Shown here: in pieces, positions 17,179 to 26,571 of the stretch
How positions within the stretch are numbered: the stretch's first letter is position 1
Layout: every line of letters begins with the position of its first letter
NCBI GenBank assembly: GCA_016745075.1
Contig: JADGDD010000002.1
Span: 318,034 to 382,033, forward strand
Length of the DNA stretch: 64,000 bases
Direction of reading: 5' to 3'
Source: Planctomycetota bacterium
Lineage (GTDB): Bacteria; Planctomycetota; UBA11346
Program-made: the position numbers and the translations under genes
Notes under the pieces: generated by a model
Seen by the model: only the letters and a program-made list of their open reading frames with translations
Database searches by the model: none
What the model was told of the DNA's origin: nothing

Positions 17179-17421
17179 GGGCTCAGTTCACCACTGCTAC
17201 AGGCTTTGTCCACTACAAGGATAGACAGAGGAGATGGGGATAGTGATAAGGAGGAAGGAAGGTGTTTTTTATTGTTCTAAAAGAGTTGCGTCATCCTCTG
17301 TGCGGGACTGTTGCGCAACGCGACAAATGCCTGTGGTGGAATTGGTCGCCCGCTGAAAGTAGACAGTGCCTCGGTAAGAATGAAGTGACTTAAAGTACAA
17401 TATAGTAACAACTTAAAGAGA

Positions 17422-17437
17422 TGGTACGCTGTGTGCG
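17422..17437 (+). promoter_or_regulatory. Candidate sigma-54 promoter of the main flagellar operon
   Basis: TGGTACG-N4-GTGC has GG (17423-17424) and GC (17435-17436) exactly 10 bases apart, close to the consensus TGGCACG-N4-TTGC. It lies ~100 bp before the flgB start in the otherwise empty 357-bp gap after rnd. A fliA (sigma-28) element of the form TAAA-N15-GCCGATAA was looked for and not found with proper spacing. Confidence 0.6.
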
Positions 17438-17535
17438 TAAACGTTTAGGGAAGTGGTCTTCAAAAGCGATAGTATGCTGATAAGAGGCCCGTGATTGTGA
17501 GTTATATCAGCAATCGGAAAGGAAGTGAGGCGGTT

Positions 17536-17895
17536 ATGCTATCAGACGATCGAATGCTAAACTTAGCTAAGATGCTTGATGTAGCGAGTTTACGTGCACA
17601 TGTACATGCTGCGAATATAGCCAATCAGAACGTTCCTGGCTATCGTGCGAAGGCTGTTTCCTTTGAAACTGAGTTCAATAAGGCCATGCAACAACATGGT
17701 GATGAAGCTGCAAGAATGGTCAAACCAGAAGTTTATGAACCACAGGTCACATCGGTCGATAATGATGGTAACGATGTGGACTTGGATAGAGAAGTAACCG
17801 CAGCGGCACAGAATGGTGTGTTGTATAATACCTATGTGAACTTGCTGCGCGGTAAGCACACCCTGTTAACCACTGCTATTGGCGGAGGAGCGTAA
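17536..17895 (+). CDS. flgB: Flagellar basal-body rod protein FlgB
   Basis: 119 residues; proximal rod subunit. The family N-terminal pattern is clear (RAHVHAANIANQNVPGYRAK), including ANIAN and the PGY of axial proteins. The ATG at 17536 fits FlgB N-termini and follows a purine-rich ribosome site (AAGTGAGG). A GTG at 17491 would add 15 residues not typical of the family. It is the first gene of a 16-gene flagellar operon and lies 2 bp before flgC. Confidence 0.93.
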   Translation: MLSDDRMLNLAKMLDVASLRAHVHAANIANQNVPGYRAKAVSFETEFNKAMQQHGDEAARMVKPEVYEPQVTSVDNDGNDVDLDREVTAAAQNGVLYNTYVNLLRGKHTLLTTAIGGGA

Positions 17896-17897
17896 AC

Positions 17898-18320
17898 ATG
17901 CCTTTGCATAATATTTTCGGAGCAATGGATGCCAGCGCCTCAGCCCTAACTGGTGAGAAAAAACGCATGGGCATTGCCGCAGAGAATTTGGCGAACGCGG
18001 GTTCTACTAAGCGTTTACCAGAAAACGGTGGTTTACCGTATGCTCGTCAACGAGTACATTTTCAAACCGTTCTTGATAATTTTGGTCGAGAGACAGGTGC
18101 CGTAGAAGCAACTGTTGAAAAAAGCCCACGTTATGAAAGCTTTTTTGATCCAGATCATCCAGATGCGGATGAAGACGGTATGGTTACCGAGTCAGATATT
18201 AGCCCTGTACTTGAGCTAACAGATTTGATGATGGCAAGTAAGGCCTATGAGGCGAACACAAATGCCATCCGTGGTCTCCTGCGTATGCATGAGACGGCAT
18301 TGCGATTGGGAGATAGATAA
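17898..18320 (+). CDS. flgC: Flagellar basal-body rod protein FlgC
   Basis: 140 residues; proximal rod subunit secreted by the flagellar export gate. The N-terminal MDASASALTGEKKRMGIAAENLANAGST and the C-terminal LMMASKAYEANTNAIRG helix are the paired terminal coiled-coil segments of FlgC. It follows flgB by 2 bp, and its stop codon overlaps the fliE start by 1 bp. Confidence 0.93.
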   Translation: MPLHNIFGAMDASASALTGEKKRMGIAAENLANAGSTKRLPENGGLPYARQRVHFQTVLDNFGRETGAVEATVEKSPRYESFFDPDHPDADEDGMVTESDISPVLELTDLMMASKAYEANTNAIRGLLRMHETALRLGDR

Positions 18321-18649
18321 TGGGAACACCGTTGGATCCAATGCGGGGCCTCATCGGCTCTGGTCAATTACAACAAACACAGAATGTTGCTAAGACAACT
18401 GCTGAACAAACTGGTAAAACAGAAGACGGCAAAAGCTTTAAAGATGTGATGTCAGAATTTGTCAACCAAGTTGATGATGCACAACATCAATTTGATGATG
18501 CCATTAAAGCAGTCGAAAATGGTGAAACCGATAATTTGCACCAAGTCATGCTTGCTCAAAACGAAGCGCAAGTGTCTTTGAAATTGGCAGCAGAAGTGCG
18601 CAATAAATTAGTAGAAGCCTACCGCGAAGTCATGCGAACCCAATTCTAA
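18320..18649 (+). CDS. fliE: Flagellar hook-basal body complex protein FliE
   Basis: 109 residues; the adapter between MS-ring and rod. The pattern FKDVMSEFVNQVDDAQHQFDDAIKAVENGETDNLHQVMLAQNEAQVSL and the C-terminal VRNKLVEAYREVMRTQF match FliE. The first ~35 residues are flexible and Gln/Thr-rich. It sits between flgC and fliF, as in most bacteria. Confidence 0.92.
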   Translation: MGTPLDPMRGLIGSGQLQQTQNVAKTTAEQTGKTEDGKSFKDVMSEFVNQVDDAQHQFDDAIKAVENGETDNLHQVMLAQNEAQVSLKLAAEVRNKLVEAYREVMRTQF

Positions 18650-18682
18650 GCATCATACCCGGTTTGATAAAAGAGGCCAATC

Positions 18683-20317
18683 ATGAAAGCATTACTCGAA
18701 CAATTTAAAGCGCTTTGGGCGCGCCTAGAGGCACCGCAACGCGTTACCATCGTGTTAGTTGCCCTTGGGTTTATCACGGCAATTACCGTTTTATCGTATG
18801 GGGCAACACGCTCAACACGTCGTGTACTAATGAGCAATGCTAGTGTTGCTCAAATAACAAATGCGGTTTCGTACTTAAAAGAAAATAAAGTAGACTACGA
18901 AGTAAGAGATAATCAAACAACCTTATTAGTGCCCGATTCAGAATGGTATTCATTACGAAAAGATTTAGCTGAACAAGATTTGCTGGGTGACAATACGACC
19001 GTTGGTTTTGAATTGTTAGACGAATCTGGGTTTGCTGACTCAAGCTTCCGTGAACAAAAAAATTATGATAGAGCAGTGGCAGGAACCATAGAACGTTCTA
19101 TTAACACCATTGAGGGTGTTAAGAAATCACGCGTTATTGTGGTTCGGCCAACTCCAAGCCCATTCCTTGACGATGATGAGCACCAAGCTTCAGCCTCTAT
19201 TTGGTTAGAAATGAAAAAGGGTCGCCGTGCAACAGAAAGCCAAGTACGAGCCATCGTTAATTTAGCACAAGGTTCTGTCTTAGGCTTAAAGCCAGAGAAT
19301 GTCAGTGTTGCAGATGCAAAAGGCCCACTCACCAGAAGTGAAGAAGATAGTTCTGCCCTGCACGCTTCAACAACAATGGAAGCAGAGCGAGATAAAGAAG
19401 CATATTTAACGCGTCGTGCGCAATCAGTGTTAGAGCGCATGCTCGGCCCTGGCCGTAGTGTCGTGACGGTTGATGTCGATATGGACTTCACCATCATGAC
19501 GGAAAGCAGCACCGATCCAACTACGAAAATGGAAAAATCAGAAAGCACACAAACCACAGACCGTTCAACACCAGTTGCAGGAACGGGCGGTCAAGCAGGT
19601 ACAGCTAGCAATGTTGAAGGTGCACAAGCTGCTGCCGCTGGTGGTGCCGAGTCTGCCACAGAAACTCAAGAAATTGCAGATAGGGAATATGTTGTTGGAG
19701 AAACCCGTAAAGCGACTCAGCATGAAGTTGGTCGTTTAGAAGGTATGACCGTTAGCGTATTACTGGACTGGAAAGATGAAGTAACCGAAACTGAGAATCC
19801 AGAAACGGGCGAAAAAACAAAAACGATAAAACGGGTGCCGTTTAGTGCGGAAGAAAAAACCCAGTTTGAAGAATTAGTGTTGAGTGCAATCGGTTATGAG
19901 TCGGCTAAAAATTTACAAGAATCACGAGTGGCTGGATCAGCCAAGAACTTCCAAGTAAAAGTTGAAAGTATCGATATGTACCGTGCGCCAGAAGAACAAC
20001 CAGTAGATACTTTGGTCGCAGGTGTTGGTAACGAGGCTTTAATGGATTACATACGGTATGGAGCAGTGCTGGTTGTAGCTCTGGGTTTATTGTTTGTAGC
20101 ACGCGGTCAGCTCAAACGTAGCCATACTGTTTGGGAAACAGAACGGGCTAAACAAGAAGCCGAAGAAAAACGTCAAAAACAAAAAGAAGGCGCCGTAGAA
20201 GAATCTAACGAAGCGCTGATGGAACGTCGTATGGAACGTAAAGAAGCCATTCGTAAACAAATTTTAGATGACCCCAAAACGGCAGCCCAAGTGCTGAAGA
20301 TGTGGCTTTATGAGTAA
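18683..20317 (+). CDS. fliF: Flagellar MS-ring protein FliF
   Basis: 544 residues, close to the usual ~550. A first membrane helix lies at ~22-40 and a second at ~453-472 (YIRYGAVLVVALGLLFVA). Between them are the ring-building motifs (EQKNYDRAVAGTIERSINTIEGV, VRPTPSPF). A long low-complexity Gly/Ala/Ser/Thr segment lies at ~290-335. The C-terminal tail (ILDDPKTAAQVLKMWLYE) is the FliG-binding motif. The ring houses the export gate and carries the C-ring. It overlaps fliG by 8 bp. Confidence 0.95.
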   Translation: MKALLEQFKALWARLEAPQRVTIVLVALGFITAITVLSYGATRSTRRVLMSNASVAQITNAVSYLKENKVDYEVRDNQTTLLVPDSEWYSLRKDLAEQDLLGDNTTVGFELLDESGFADSSFREQKNYDRAVAGTIERSINTIEGVKKSRVIVVRPTPSPFLDDDEHQASASIWLEMKKGRRATESQVRAIVNLAQGSVLGLKPENVSVADAKGPLTRSEEDSSALHASTTMEAERDKEAYLTRRAQSVLERMLGPGRSVVTVDVDMDFTIMTESSTDPTTKMEKSESTQTTDRSTPVAGTGGQAGTASNVEGAQAAAAGGAESATETQEIADREYVVGETRKATQHEVGRLEGMTVSVLLDWKDEVTETENPETGEKTKTIKRVPFSAEEKTQFEELVLSAIGYESAKNLQESRVAGSAKNFQVKVESIDMYRAPEEQPVDTLVAGVGNEALMDYIRYGAVLVVALGLLFVARGQLKRSHTVWETERAKQEAEEKRQKQKEGAVEESNEALMERRMERKEAIRKQILDDPKTAAQVLKMWLYE

Positions 20318-21335
20318 CGAAGATAACAACGAAGAAAGTATACCGTTAACGGGTCGTCGTAAAGCTGCCGCTTTTTTGTTGTCATTAGATAGCGAAGCAT
20401 CCGGTAAATTGCTCTCGTCTCTTGGTGAACGTGACATTTCTGCACTGACTGAAGAGATGGCTCGAATTAAAGACTTAACAGCGGAAGAAATGGAAAGTGT
20501 CTGGGACGACTTTAGCGATGCAGCCAGTACAGATATTATTTCTGTAGAACCCATGTTGCAGGCTATTTTAGAAAAAGCACTTGGTACGCAAAAAGCAAAA
20601 GAAATGCTTGAGAAAATTCGTCGTCAATCTCGAGATTTAGAACCATTCCGTAGTTTACGTGCATTAAACGGTAAACAGATTTTACAAATTCTTGGTGGTG
20701 AACATCCGCAGGTGATGGCCATTGTTATGAATTATTTAAGCCCCGCACAAAGCTATGAGCTTTTGTATGGGCTCTCTGAAGACGTGCGTTATGATGTGAT
20801 TCGTCGTATTGCGCAGACTGAAGAAATGCCGATAGAAATGATGCGTGAAATAGATGAAGTACTTGAAGTGCGCGCCTATGCGATGGCATCACAACGTACT
20901 GATGGTGCTGGAGAAAATCGCTTTAAGACAGTGGCGCAAATGTTGAACTTGGCAGACCCATCTATGTCTAAGACAATTATGGACCAACTGGCACAGGAGC
21001 TGCCAACGGTTGCCGAAAATATTCAGGCTTTGATGTTTGTATTTGAAGATCTCATCAATGTTACTCCCAAAGATATGCAAAAAATTCTTGGCGATTTGGA
21101 TAAAGCCGTTCTGGCACTGGCACTCAAAACTGCGCCGGAAGAAATTGCCAATCATATTTTGGATAACCTATCTAAACGTGCACGTGATAATATCATGGAA
21201 GAAATCGAGATGATGGGACCAAAACCATTATCAGAAGTGGAAGAAGCACAAAAAAGTATCTTGCAACAAGTTCGCAGTATGGAAGAAAAAGGTGAAATCA
21301 CCGTTAGCCGTGGCAGTTCAGAGGAAATGGTCTAA
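20310..21335 (+). CDS. fliG: Flagellar motor switch protein FliG
   Basis: 341 residues; C-ring protein that contacts MotA and converts ion flow into torque. N-terminal domain (GRRKAAAFLLSLDSEASGKLL) binds FliF. The middle domain has the EHPQ motif (LGGEHPQVMAIVMNYL). The C-terminal domain contains MFVFEDLINVTPKDMQKIL with the charged torque helix after it (ILDNLSKRARDNIMEE). Length and order are normal. It overlaps fliF, and its stop is shared with the fliH start (TAATG). Confidence 0.96.
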   Translation: MSNEDNNEESIPLTGRRKAAAFLLSLDSEASGKLLSSLGERDISALTEEMARIKDLTAEEMESVWDDFSDAASTDIISVEPMLQAILEKALGTQKAKEMLEKIRRQSRDLEPFRSLRALNGKQILQILGGEHPQVMAIVMNYLSPAQSYELLYGLSEDVRYDVIRRIAQTEEMPIEMMREIDEVLEVRAYAMASQRTDGAGENRFKTVAQMLNLADPSMSKTIMDQLAQELPTVAENIQALMFVFEDLINVTPKDMQKILGDLDKAVLALALKTAPEEIANHILDNLSKRARDNIMEEIEMMGPKPLSEVEEAQKSILQQVRSMEEKGEITVSRGSSEEMV

Positions 21336-22165
21336 TGGCTATTATCCGTTCACGTGCCAGCAGTGCTGCGCCTGCGCAAGTGGCTATTGCCAATCCAAGT
21401 GTGGATCGTGCCTTGGAACAATGGGAAGAGCGTATTAATCAAGCGCGTGAAGAAGGTCGTAAGCTTGGGCTGGCAGAAGCCGCTGCGGATAAAGCAGCAG
21501 CGGAACAAGCACGTGCAGATGTGCAACAGGTGACGGCAGAAACTGAAACGAAAATTGCTAATGCGGAACAAAATATACGCCATCGGTTAGGGCAAGTCAT
21601 TGCTGCGCTGAGTGAAGCGATAGATGAAACAACAGCACTCGAAGAACAAGCCTTAGCTTCAGCAGAGCGAGATGCCGTACAATTAGCGTGCCGCTTGGCT
21701 GGTGCCATTTTACATAAAGAAATTCAAGAGCCAGAATGGATACAACATGTTTTAACTGGTGCATTACGTGTTGTGCCTAATAAACGAGAAGTCACCGTGC
21801 GCTTGCATACGGATGATGCAAAAAATGTTATAGACACATTAAGTCAAATTAAAGAGGCTACAGGAATTGTTGGTGAAATACAGGTACTCGCAGATGAGCA
21901 CTTAGCTAGCGGGTCCTGTGTCGTAGAAAGTGGTGGTACCCGTGTTGATGCAGGTATTCCTGGCAGTTGGGAGCGATTGAGCAAACGTTTGTTGGCATCA
22001 GCTCCAGACAGTGATTGGTCTGTCTGTACCGTAGCTGATCCAGCGCATACTGATGAAGCAATGGCCAATATTTTTGATCAACCGGTTCCTGCTCCAACAG
22101 CGATTGATTCTGAGCCAGCTTCAGAAGACACAGAACTCAACGGTGATGACGATGCTAACGCTTGA
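21335..22165 (+). CDS. fliH: Flagellar export ATPase regulator FliH
   Basis: 276 residues; the stator-like partner that dimerises, binds the FliI ATPase and docks it at the C-ring. It has a long charged helix (~28-100) rich in Ala/Glu/Lys, then the conserved C-terminal domain (ACRLAGAILHKEI, VTVRLHTDDA, LASGSCVVESGGTRVDAGI). That last segment is diagnostic of the FliH/YscL/V-ATPase E family. It overlaps fliI by about 20 bp. Confidence 0.9.
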   Translation: MAIIRSRASSAAPAQVAIANPSVDRALEQWEERINQAREEGRKLGLAEAAADKAAAEQARADVQQVTAETETKIANAEQNIRHRLGQVIAALSEAIDETTALEEQALASAERDAVQLACRLAGAILHKEIQEPEWIQHVLTGALRVVPNKREVTVRLHTDDAKNVIDTLSQIKEATGIVGEIQVLADEHLASGSCVVESGGTRVDAGIPGSWERLSKRLLASAPDSDWSVCTVADPAHTDEAMANIFDQPVPAPTAIDSEPASEDTELNGDDDANA

Positions 22166-23462
22166 TCGTTATCACAATTTAATTGATGAACGCCCCGCTT
22201 TTTTACAGAGCGGGCAGGTTTTACGCGTAGTCGGTTTGTCGGTGATTGCCAGTGGCCCAGCAGTGCCAGTTGGTGATTTATGCCGTATAGAAAGTGTTAC
22301 TGGTGCATGCCAAGCCTTAGTAACGGGTTTTCGTGAAGGCGAAATTATTTTACAACCACTGGGCAGTATTGATGGCATTCGTCCTGGTGATGAAGTGCGG
22401 GCAGAAGGACATGGTTTACAGGTTCCAGTTGGCCCGGCATTGGTAGGACGTGTTATTGATGCTCTTGGTAATCCACTTGATGGTCGTGGTCCAATTCCAG
22501 GGAACATTCGTCGTTCCACTATGGCAGATCCACCACCAGCTTATGGTCGTCGCCCAATAGAAGATGTTTTAGAAACGGGTATCAAAGTTATTGATACTAT
22601 GTTTACGCTTGGCAAAGGTCAGCGTATTGGCATTTTTGCTGGGTCCGGTGTTGGTAAATCGACCTTAATGGGCGAGATGGCAAAATATGCCCGAGCTGAT
22701 GTGAACGTGATTGCTCTGGTTGGTGAACGTGGCAGAGAAGTTGGAGATTTTGTTGATAAAGTTCTCGGTCCAGAAGGATTGGAACGAAGTGTCGTTATTG
22801 TTTCTACGTCTGACCGTCCAGCGGTAGAACGACTCACCGCCGCTTATGCAGCGCATGCGGTGGCTGAACATTTCCGCGATGCTGGTTTAGATGTGTTGTT
22901 GATGATGGATAGTCTGACTCGTTATTGCCAAGCCCAACGTGATGTTGGTCTAGCAGCCGGTGAGCCGCCAACTAATAGAGGATATCCACCAAGTGCATTT
23001 GCCTTATTGCCGCGGTTATTGGAACGCTCTGGTACCAGTGCAACGGGTAGCATTACCGGCATTTATACCGTTTTGATGGATGGCGATGATGAAAATGATC
23101 CGGTAGTTGATAACGCGCGTGCTATTTTAGATGGTCACGTGTTTCTCAGCCGAGCACTTGCTGGGCGTGCTATTTATCCATGTGTAGACCCCATGTTATC
23201 GGTCAGTCGTTTGTTGGTTGATCTTGCGAGCCCAGAAGAATATCAACTGGTTATGCGAGCCCGGGAAATTTGGGGTGAATATGAACGCGTACGTGATTTG
23301 GTTGAAGTTGGTGCTTTTGTGCCAGGAGCAGACCCACGAGTAGATGACGCGGTTGCTCGTTATCCCAAATTGGTCGAATTTGTTCGACAAGGTTTAAATA
23401 TCTCTTGTACACGCGCAGAGAGTCTTGCTGGACTTACTGAAGTCGTTGGCGGTGCCGCATGA
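22146..23462 (+). CDS. fliI: Flagellum-specific ATP synthase FliI (export ATPase)
   Basis: 438 residues; hexameric ATPase that helps unfold and release export substrates at the flagellar gate. Walker A AGSGVGKST (from ~165), Walker B VLLMMDSLTRY and the family signature PSAFALLPRLLERSG are all present. The start is taken at ATG 22146, inside the fliH 3' end, because the sequence from LTLDRYHNLI onward agrees with FliI length. The upstream extension is read from fliH DNA in another frame and is not real. Confidence 0.95.
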   Translation: MTMLTLDRYHNLIDERPAFLQSGQVLRVVGLSVIASGPAVPVGDLCRIESVTGACQALVTGFREGEIILQPLGSIDGIRPGDEVRAEGHGLQVPVGPALVGRVIDALGNPLDGRGPIPGNIRRSTMADPPPAYGRRPIEDVLETGIKVIDTMFTLGKGQRIGIFAGSGVGKSTLMGEMAKYARADVNVIALVGERGREVGDFVDKVLGPEGLERSVVIVSTSDRPAVERLTAAYAAHAVAEHFRDAGLDVLLMMDSLTRYCQAQRDVGLAAGEPPTNRGYPPSAFALLPRLLERSGTSATGSITGIYTVLMDGDDENDPVVDNARAILDGHVFLSRALAGRAIYPCVDPMLSVSRLLVDLASPEEYQLVMRAREIWGEYERVRDLVEVGAFVPGADPRVDDAVARYPKLVEFVRQGLNISCTRAESLAGLTEVVGGAA

Positions 23463-23878
23463 GTCGTAAACGCCGTTATGCTATTTTAATAGGTTTAGCA
23501 GAGAATCGCGTCGAAACGGCGCGTCGAGAAATTGGTCAACTCAATCAGGGCATAAACCAACTACGTCAGGCAGAAGAAGCACTTCAGCAACGACAAAAAG
23601 ATGAAGGTTTGTCGGTTGCTCCAGAGTTACATGATAGTTATATTTTATATTGTCAGCGTTTAGGCATGCAGTGTGCTCAGTTACGAGAACAGAGGGCAAT
23701 GCAAGAAACCTTACGTGTAGAAAAACAACATGAGTTGATAGAAGCACAACGGCAATTGCAAAGCTGGAACACTTTACAAGAGCGATTAGATATGGCTTTA
23801 GCAGAAAAACAAAAGAAGCATGAGCAAGCAACTCTAAATGAAATTGCATTGCAACGCTGGATGGAGGCACGAGCATGA
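23459..23878 (+). CDS. fliJ: Flagellar export chaperone-escort protein FliJ
   Basis: 139 residues, nearly all predicted alpha-helical coiled coil and rich in Gln, Arg and Glu. FliJ is poorly conserved. The call rests on position straight after fliI (4-bp overlap), size and the antiparallel coiled-coil composition. It links the ATPase ring to FlhA and escorts empty chaperones. Confidence 0.8.
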   Translation: MSRKRRYAILIGLAENRVETARREIGQLNQGINQLRQAEEALQQRQKDEGLSVAPELHDSYILYCQRLGMQCAQLREQRAMQETLRVEKQHELIEAQRQLQSWNTLQERLDMALAEKQKKHEQATLNEIALQRWMEARA

Positions 23879-24846
23879 ATGGCTTTTTACGATCATTTAT
23901 TCTAGGCTTAGCCTTGCTCTTTGTTGTTGTTGGTAGCGCCGTGGTTGCCCTTGGCATGAGTGCACAGGGAGACATACGTCGTGCTATCCGTGCCTGGGTT
24001 TTGTCAGAAGATGAACAATCTATTCTGCTTGAAGAAGGGCAAAAGCCTGCTGCGCCTATGTATATGCGTGATTTACCAGAAGCGACACGCGATGATATTA
24101 TCGAAGAATTAGCCGAACGAGTGACCAATAAACAGGTGCAAGATCTGATGGTCCGTTTAAAAGCACAAAGCCAACAATTGGAAGAACGCAGATCATTCCT
24201 CGATCAACGTAATGCAGAATTACAAGTTGCAGAAGCCGATATTACTCGCCGCTTACAAGAGCTGCATGATGTTCGTCAACAAGTGCAACAGGAAATAGAT
24301 GAGGCAGATGCTGCCCGTGTTCGTTACATGAAAGATGTGAGTGTACTTAAAAACGACATTATTGTTTTTGATGAAGTCGCGCGTAAGGGCTATATTCGTC
24401 AGGCAAAATTATTTGAACAACTTGGTAAAAGTGCATGGGAAAGTCTTCGTCGGTTTAGCCCAGATGAAATAGCAAAGTATCTCGTGTTAATGGATACAAA
24501 AAAAACAGCTGAAGTTATCAAACAGGCACAAAAAGATGTTGAATATCCAGACATGGCTTATGAAATCCATAAAGCGATGTTACGTGTCGATATGGATGGA
24601 ATTAGCGGTGATCGAGTGCAACAGTTAGCAACGGTCTATAGCTATCTTCCGCAAGCAGAAGTCGCATCGATACTCTTACAGGCAAAATCTGTTAAGAACG
24701 CCAGTCGTATCTTAAAACAATTACAAATTGTGAATAATAAAAAAGCGGCATTGGTCCAGTCTGAATTACAACGTTTAGATAGTGCTTTTGAGAAGAATGT
24801 GTTGCAAGAAATGAGTAGCGATGATGCCGAAGGCGGTGCTCTATGA
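23875..24846 (+). CDS. MotE-like/MgtE-N-domain flagellar protein
   Basis: A 323-residue protein with an N-terminal membrane helix (~5-27), a long coiled coil (~95-165) and a C-terminal helical repeat domain (~190-305) of the MgtE intracellular/FliG-like type (FSPDEIAKYLVLMDTKKTAEVIKQ; SYLPQAEVASILLQA). Genes with this layout between fliJ and later flagellar genes (YlxF, MotE) act as periplasmic chaperones for stator assembly in some bacteria. Here the body after the helix is likely extracytoplasmic by the same logic. It overlaps both fliJ and flbD by 4 bp. The exact role is inference. Confidence 0.7.
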   Translation: MNGFLRSFILGLALLFVVVGSAVVALGMSAQGDIRRAIRAWVLSEDEQSILLEEGQKPAAPMYMRDLPEATRDDIIEELAERVTNKQVQDLMVRLKAQSQQLEERRSFLDQRNAELQVAEADITRRLQELHDVRQQVQQEIDEADAARVRYMKDVSVLKNDIIVFDEVARKGYIRQAKLFEQLGKSAWESLRRFSPDEIAKYLVLMDTKKTAEVIKQAQKDVEYPDMAYEIHKAMLRVDMDGISGDRVQQLATVYSYLPQAEVASILLQAKSVKNASRILKQLQIVNNKKAALVQSELQRLDSAFEKNVLQEMSSDDAEGGAL

Positions 24847-25034
24847 TTATTGTGACAAAATTAAATGGCGAAGAAGTACGCATTAATTCATGGCAAATAG
24901 AAACAATGGAATCTTGTCCAGATACACGGATCACGATGATGAGTGGTCGCCAAATCTACGTGCGAGAAACTGCGGAAGAAATAGAAGCTGCAACGATAGC
25001 GTGGCATAGACACATTAACGGGAGTGCAGACTAA
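24843..25034 (+). CDS. flbD: FlbD-family flagellar protein
   Basis: A 63-residue protein that starts MIIVTKLNGEEVRINSWQIE and continues ESCPDTRITMMSGRQIYV, the standard small FlbD/SwrD domain. This is not the Caulobacter sigma-54 activator of the same name. In Bacillus the homologue SwrD raises motor torque. It lies directly before motA with a 1-bp overlap, the usual place. Confidence 0.93.
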   Translation: MIIVTKLNGEEVRINSWQIETMESCPDTRITMMSGRQIYVRETAEEIEAATIAWHRHINGSAD

Positions 25035-25801
25035 TGGATATTGCAACCATCGTAGGGATGGCCTTAGCGAATGGTTTGTTGTTGATGGCGATTGGCCCAG
25101 CAAACCTTGGATATTTTATTGATGTTGGTTCGATGTTAATTGTAATTGGTGGTACTCTTGCCTCTATTCTGATTAATTACCCACTTGATAAAGTGCTTGG
25201 TATGGTTGGGGTTATTAAGAATACCATTACGTTTCAAGGTGCAGATCTTGGTGTGGAAATTGACCGTATGGTGGACTTTGCAACCATAGCTCGACGAGAT
25301 GGTTTGTTGGCATTAGAAGAGCGTTTACAGGAAGTAAATGACCCTTTTCTTTTACGTGGTATTCAAATGATTATTGATGGCGTGGCTCCTGAAAGTGTGC
25401 GGGCTATTCTTGATATTGAGTTAGAACAATTATCTGCACGGCATAGTTATGGCAAAGGCATTATTGATGCGCTTGGTGCAGCGGCTCCTGCTTTTGGTAT
25501 GATTGGTACACTGGTTGGTTTGGTATTGATGCTTCAAAACCTTGATGACCCCAGTGCCTTGGGACCAGGTATGGCGGTTGCGTTAATTACCACCTTCTAT
25601 GGTGCGTATGTAGCGAACGTATTTTTCTTGCCGTGGGCGGGTAAATTAGAAGCACGCCATAAAGAAGAAGGCATTGCCCGTGCACTTATGGTTGAAGGCG
25701 TGTTGTCTATTCAAGCTGGTGAAAACCCAAATGTTATTAAAGAACGCCTTGTTGGATTTTTACCACCGAAAGATCGCCCTGTTGAAGGCGATGGTGAGTA
25801 A
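25034..25801 (+). CDS. motA: Motility stator protein MotA/PomA
   Basis: 255 residues, four membrane helices: ~4-22, ~32-50, ~150-170 and ~182-200. The cytoplasmic loop and the helix 3-4 segment APAFGMIGTLVGLVLML...YGAYVANVFFLPWAGKL are typical and contain the conserved Pro and Gly. It forms the ion-driven stator with MotB and pushes on FliG. It is followed by two motB-like genes. Confidence 0.95.
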   Translation: MDIATIVGMALANGLLLMAIGPANLGYFIDVGSMLIVIGGTLASILINYPLDKVLGMVGVIKNTITFQGADLGVEIDRMVDFATIARRDGLLALEERLQEVNDPFLLRGIQMIIDGVAPESVRAILDIELEQLSARHSYGKGIIDALGAAAPAFGMIGTLVGLVLMLQNLDDPSALGPGMAVALITTFYGAYVANVFFLPWAGKLEARHKEEGIARALMVEGVLSIQAGENPNVIKERLVGFLPPKDRPVEGDGE

Positions 25802-25815
25802 GGTCTGCGTGTGTC

Positions 25816-26571
25816 ATGGCTGAAGAGGAAGAAGTTGAAAAGAAAGCGCCAGCGGATGAAGGTGGACCACCACCAACACCAAAGTGGATTGTTACCTTCA
25901 CCGACTTAATGTCGTTGTTGCTGACCTTCTTTATTCTCTTGCTCACTTTCTCGACCCCAGCAGTGGAAAAACTGTTTGATTTGCGTGGTTCTATTAGCGG
26001 CACTTTCGGTATTTTTGATGATGCCAAGGATGATAGAGACTCTTTTACTCCAGCCTCGCCGATGCGTATTGGCCGTGATCAGCGAAATCCATTTGCTCCA
26101 GCGCAACGTCCGCGTTTTCGTCCTTTGGAAGAACACGAGCCCAATGACCAAATTTTACGATTGCGAGATCAGACTGGCCAAGCCTTGTTGGTTGACGCAA
26201 TTGATGAGGGCTATCGTATTCGTATTGCTGATGCCGTCGCTTTTGCGCCAGCAGAAATGTATTTATCTGCAGAGTCGTATGCTCGTTTAGGAAAACTTGC
26301 CAAAGCAATTGAATTCATGAAATATCATTTAATTGTGGTTGCTTATATTGGTGGGTCAGAAGAAGAATTGGTTCGTGCTCGTGGACATAACCCTATGGAC
26401 TTTTCTATCCAACGGGCAGTAAAGGTTGCTCGTCGTTTAGTAGAAGCGCATGGAGTCAATCCCAACATTATTGCGGTTGCAGGTTACGGCACACCGCATG
26501 GCGATGGTACCGACCAAGGACATGTTGAATTTATCATGAGTAAACGAACACAATTTCTGGAGGCACGATAA
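25816..26571 (+). CDS. motB: MotB-like stator protein, copy 1
   Basis: 251 residues. The N-terminal cytoplasmic tail is acidic/basic and Pro-rich. The membrane helix WIVTFTDLMSLLLTFFILLL carries the single ion-binding Asp (FTD). The C-terminal region (~120-250) has the general order of an OmpA-like peptidoglycan-binding domain (MYLSAESYARLGKLAKAI, FSIQRAVKVARRLV, VAGYGTPHG), but the usual GHTD reads IGGSEE and the NRRV motif reads QGHVEF. Cell-wall binding may be altered or lost. Its stop overlaps the start of copy 2 by 1 bp. Confidence 0.85.
   Translation: MAEEEEVEKKAPADEGGPPPTPKWIVTFTDLMSLLLTFFILLLTFSTPAVEKLFDLRGSISGTFGIFDDAKDDRDSFTPASPMRIGRDQRNPFAPAQRPRFRPLEEHEPNDQILRLRDQTGQALLVDAIDEGYRIRIADAVAFAPAEMYLSAESYARLGKLAKAIEFMKYHLIVVAYIGGSEEELVRARGHNPMDFSIQRAVKVARRLVEAHGVNPNIIAVAGYGTPHGDGTDQGHVEFIMSKRTQFLEAR

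Noticed and set aside
17446..17490. Sigma-28 promoter (CAAA and GCTGATAA) upstream of flgB
   Set aside because: Spacing between the two boxes is about 11 bases instead of the required 15.
22053..22145. Longer FliI N-terminus starting at 22053
   Set aside because: This stretch is the fliH coding region read in another frame; FliI-like sequence and length begin at 22146.
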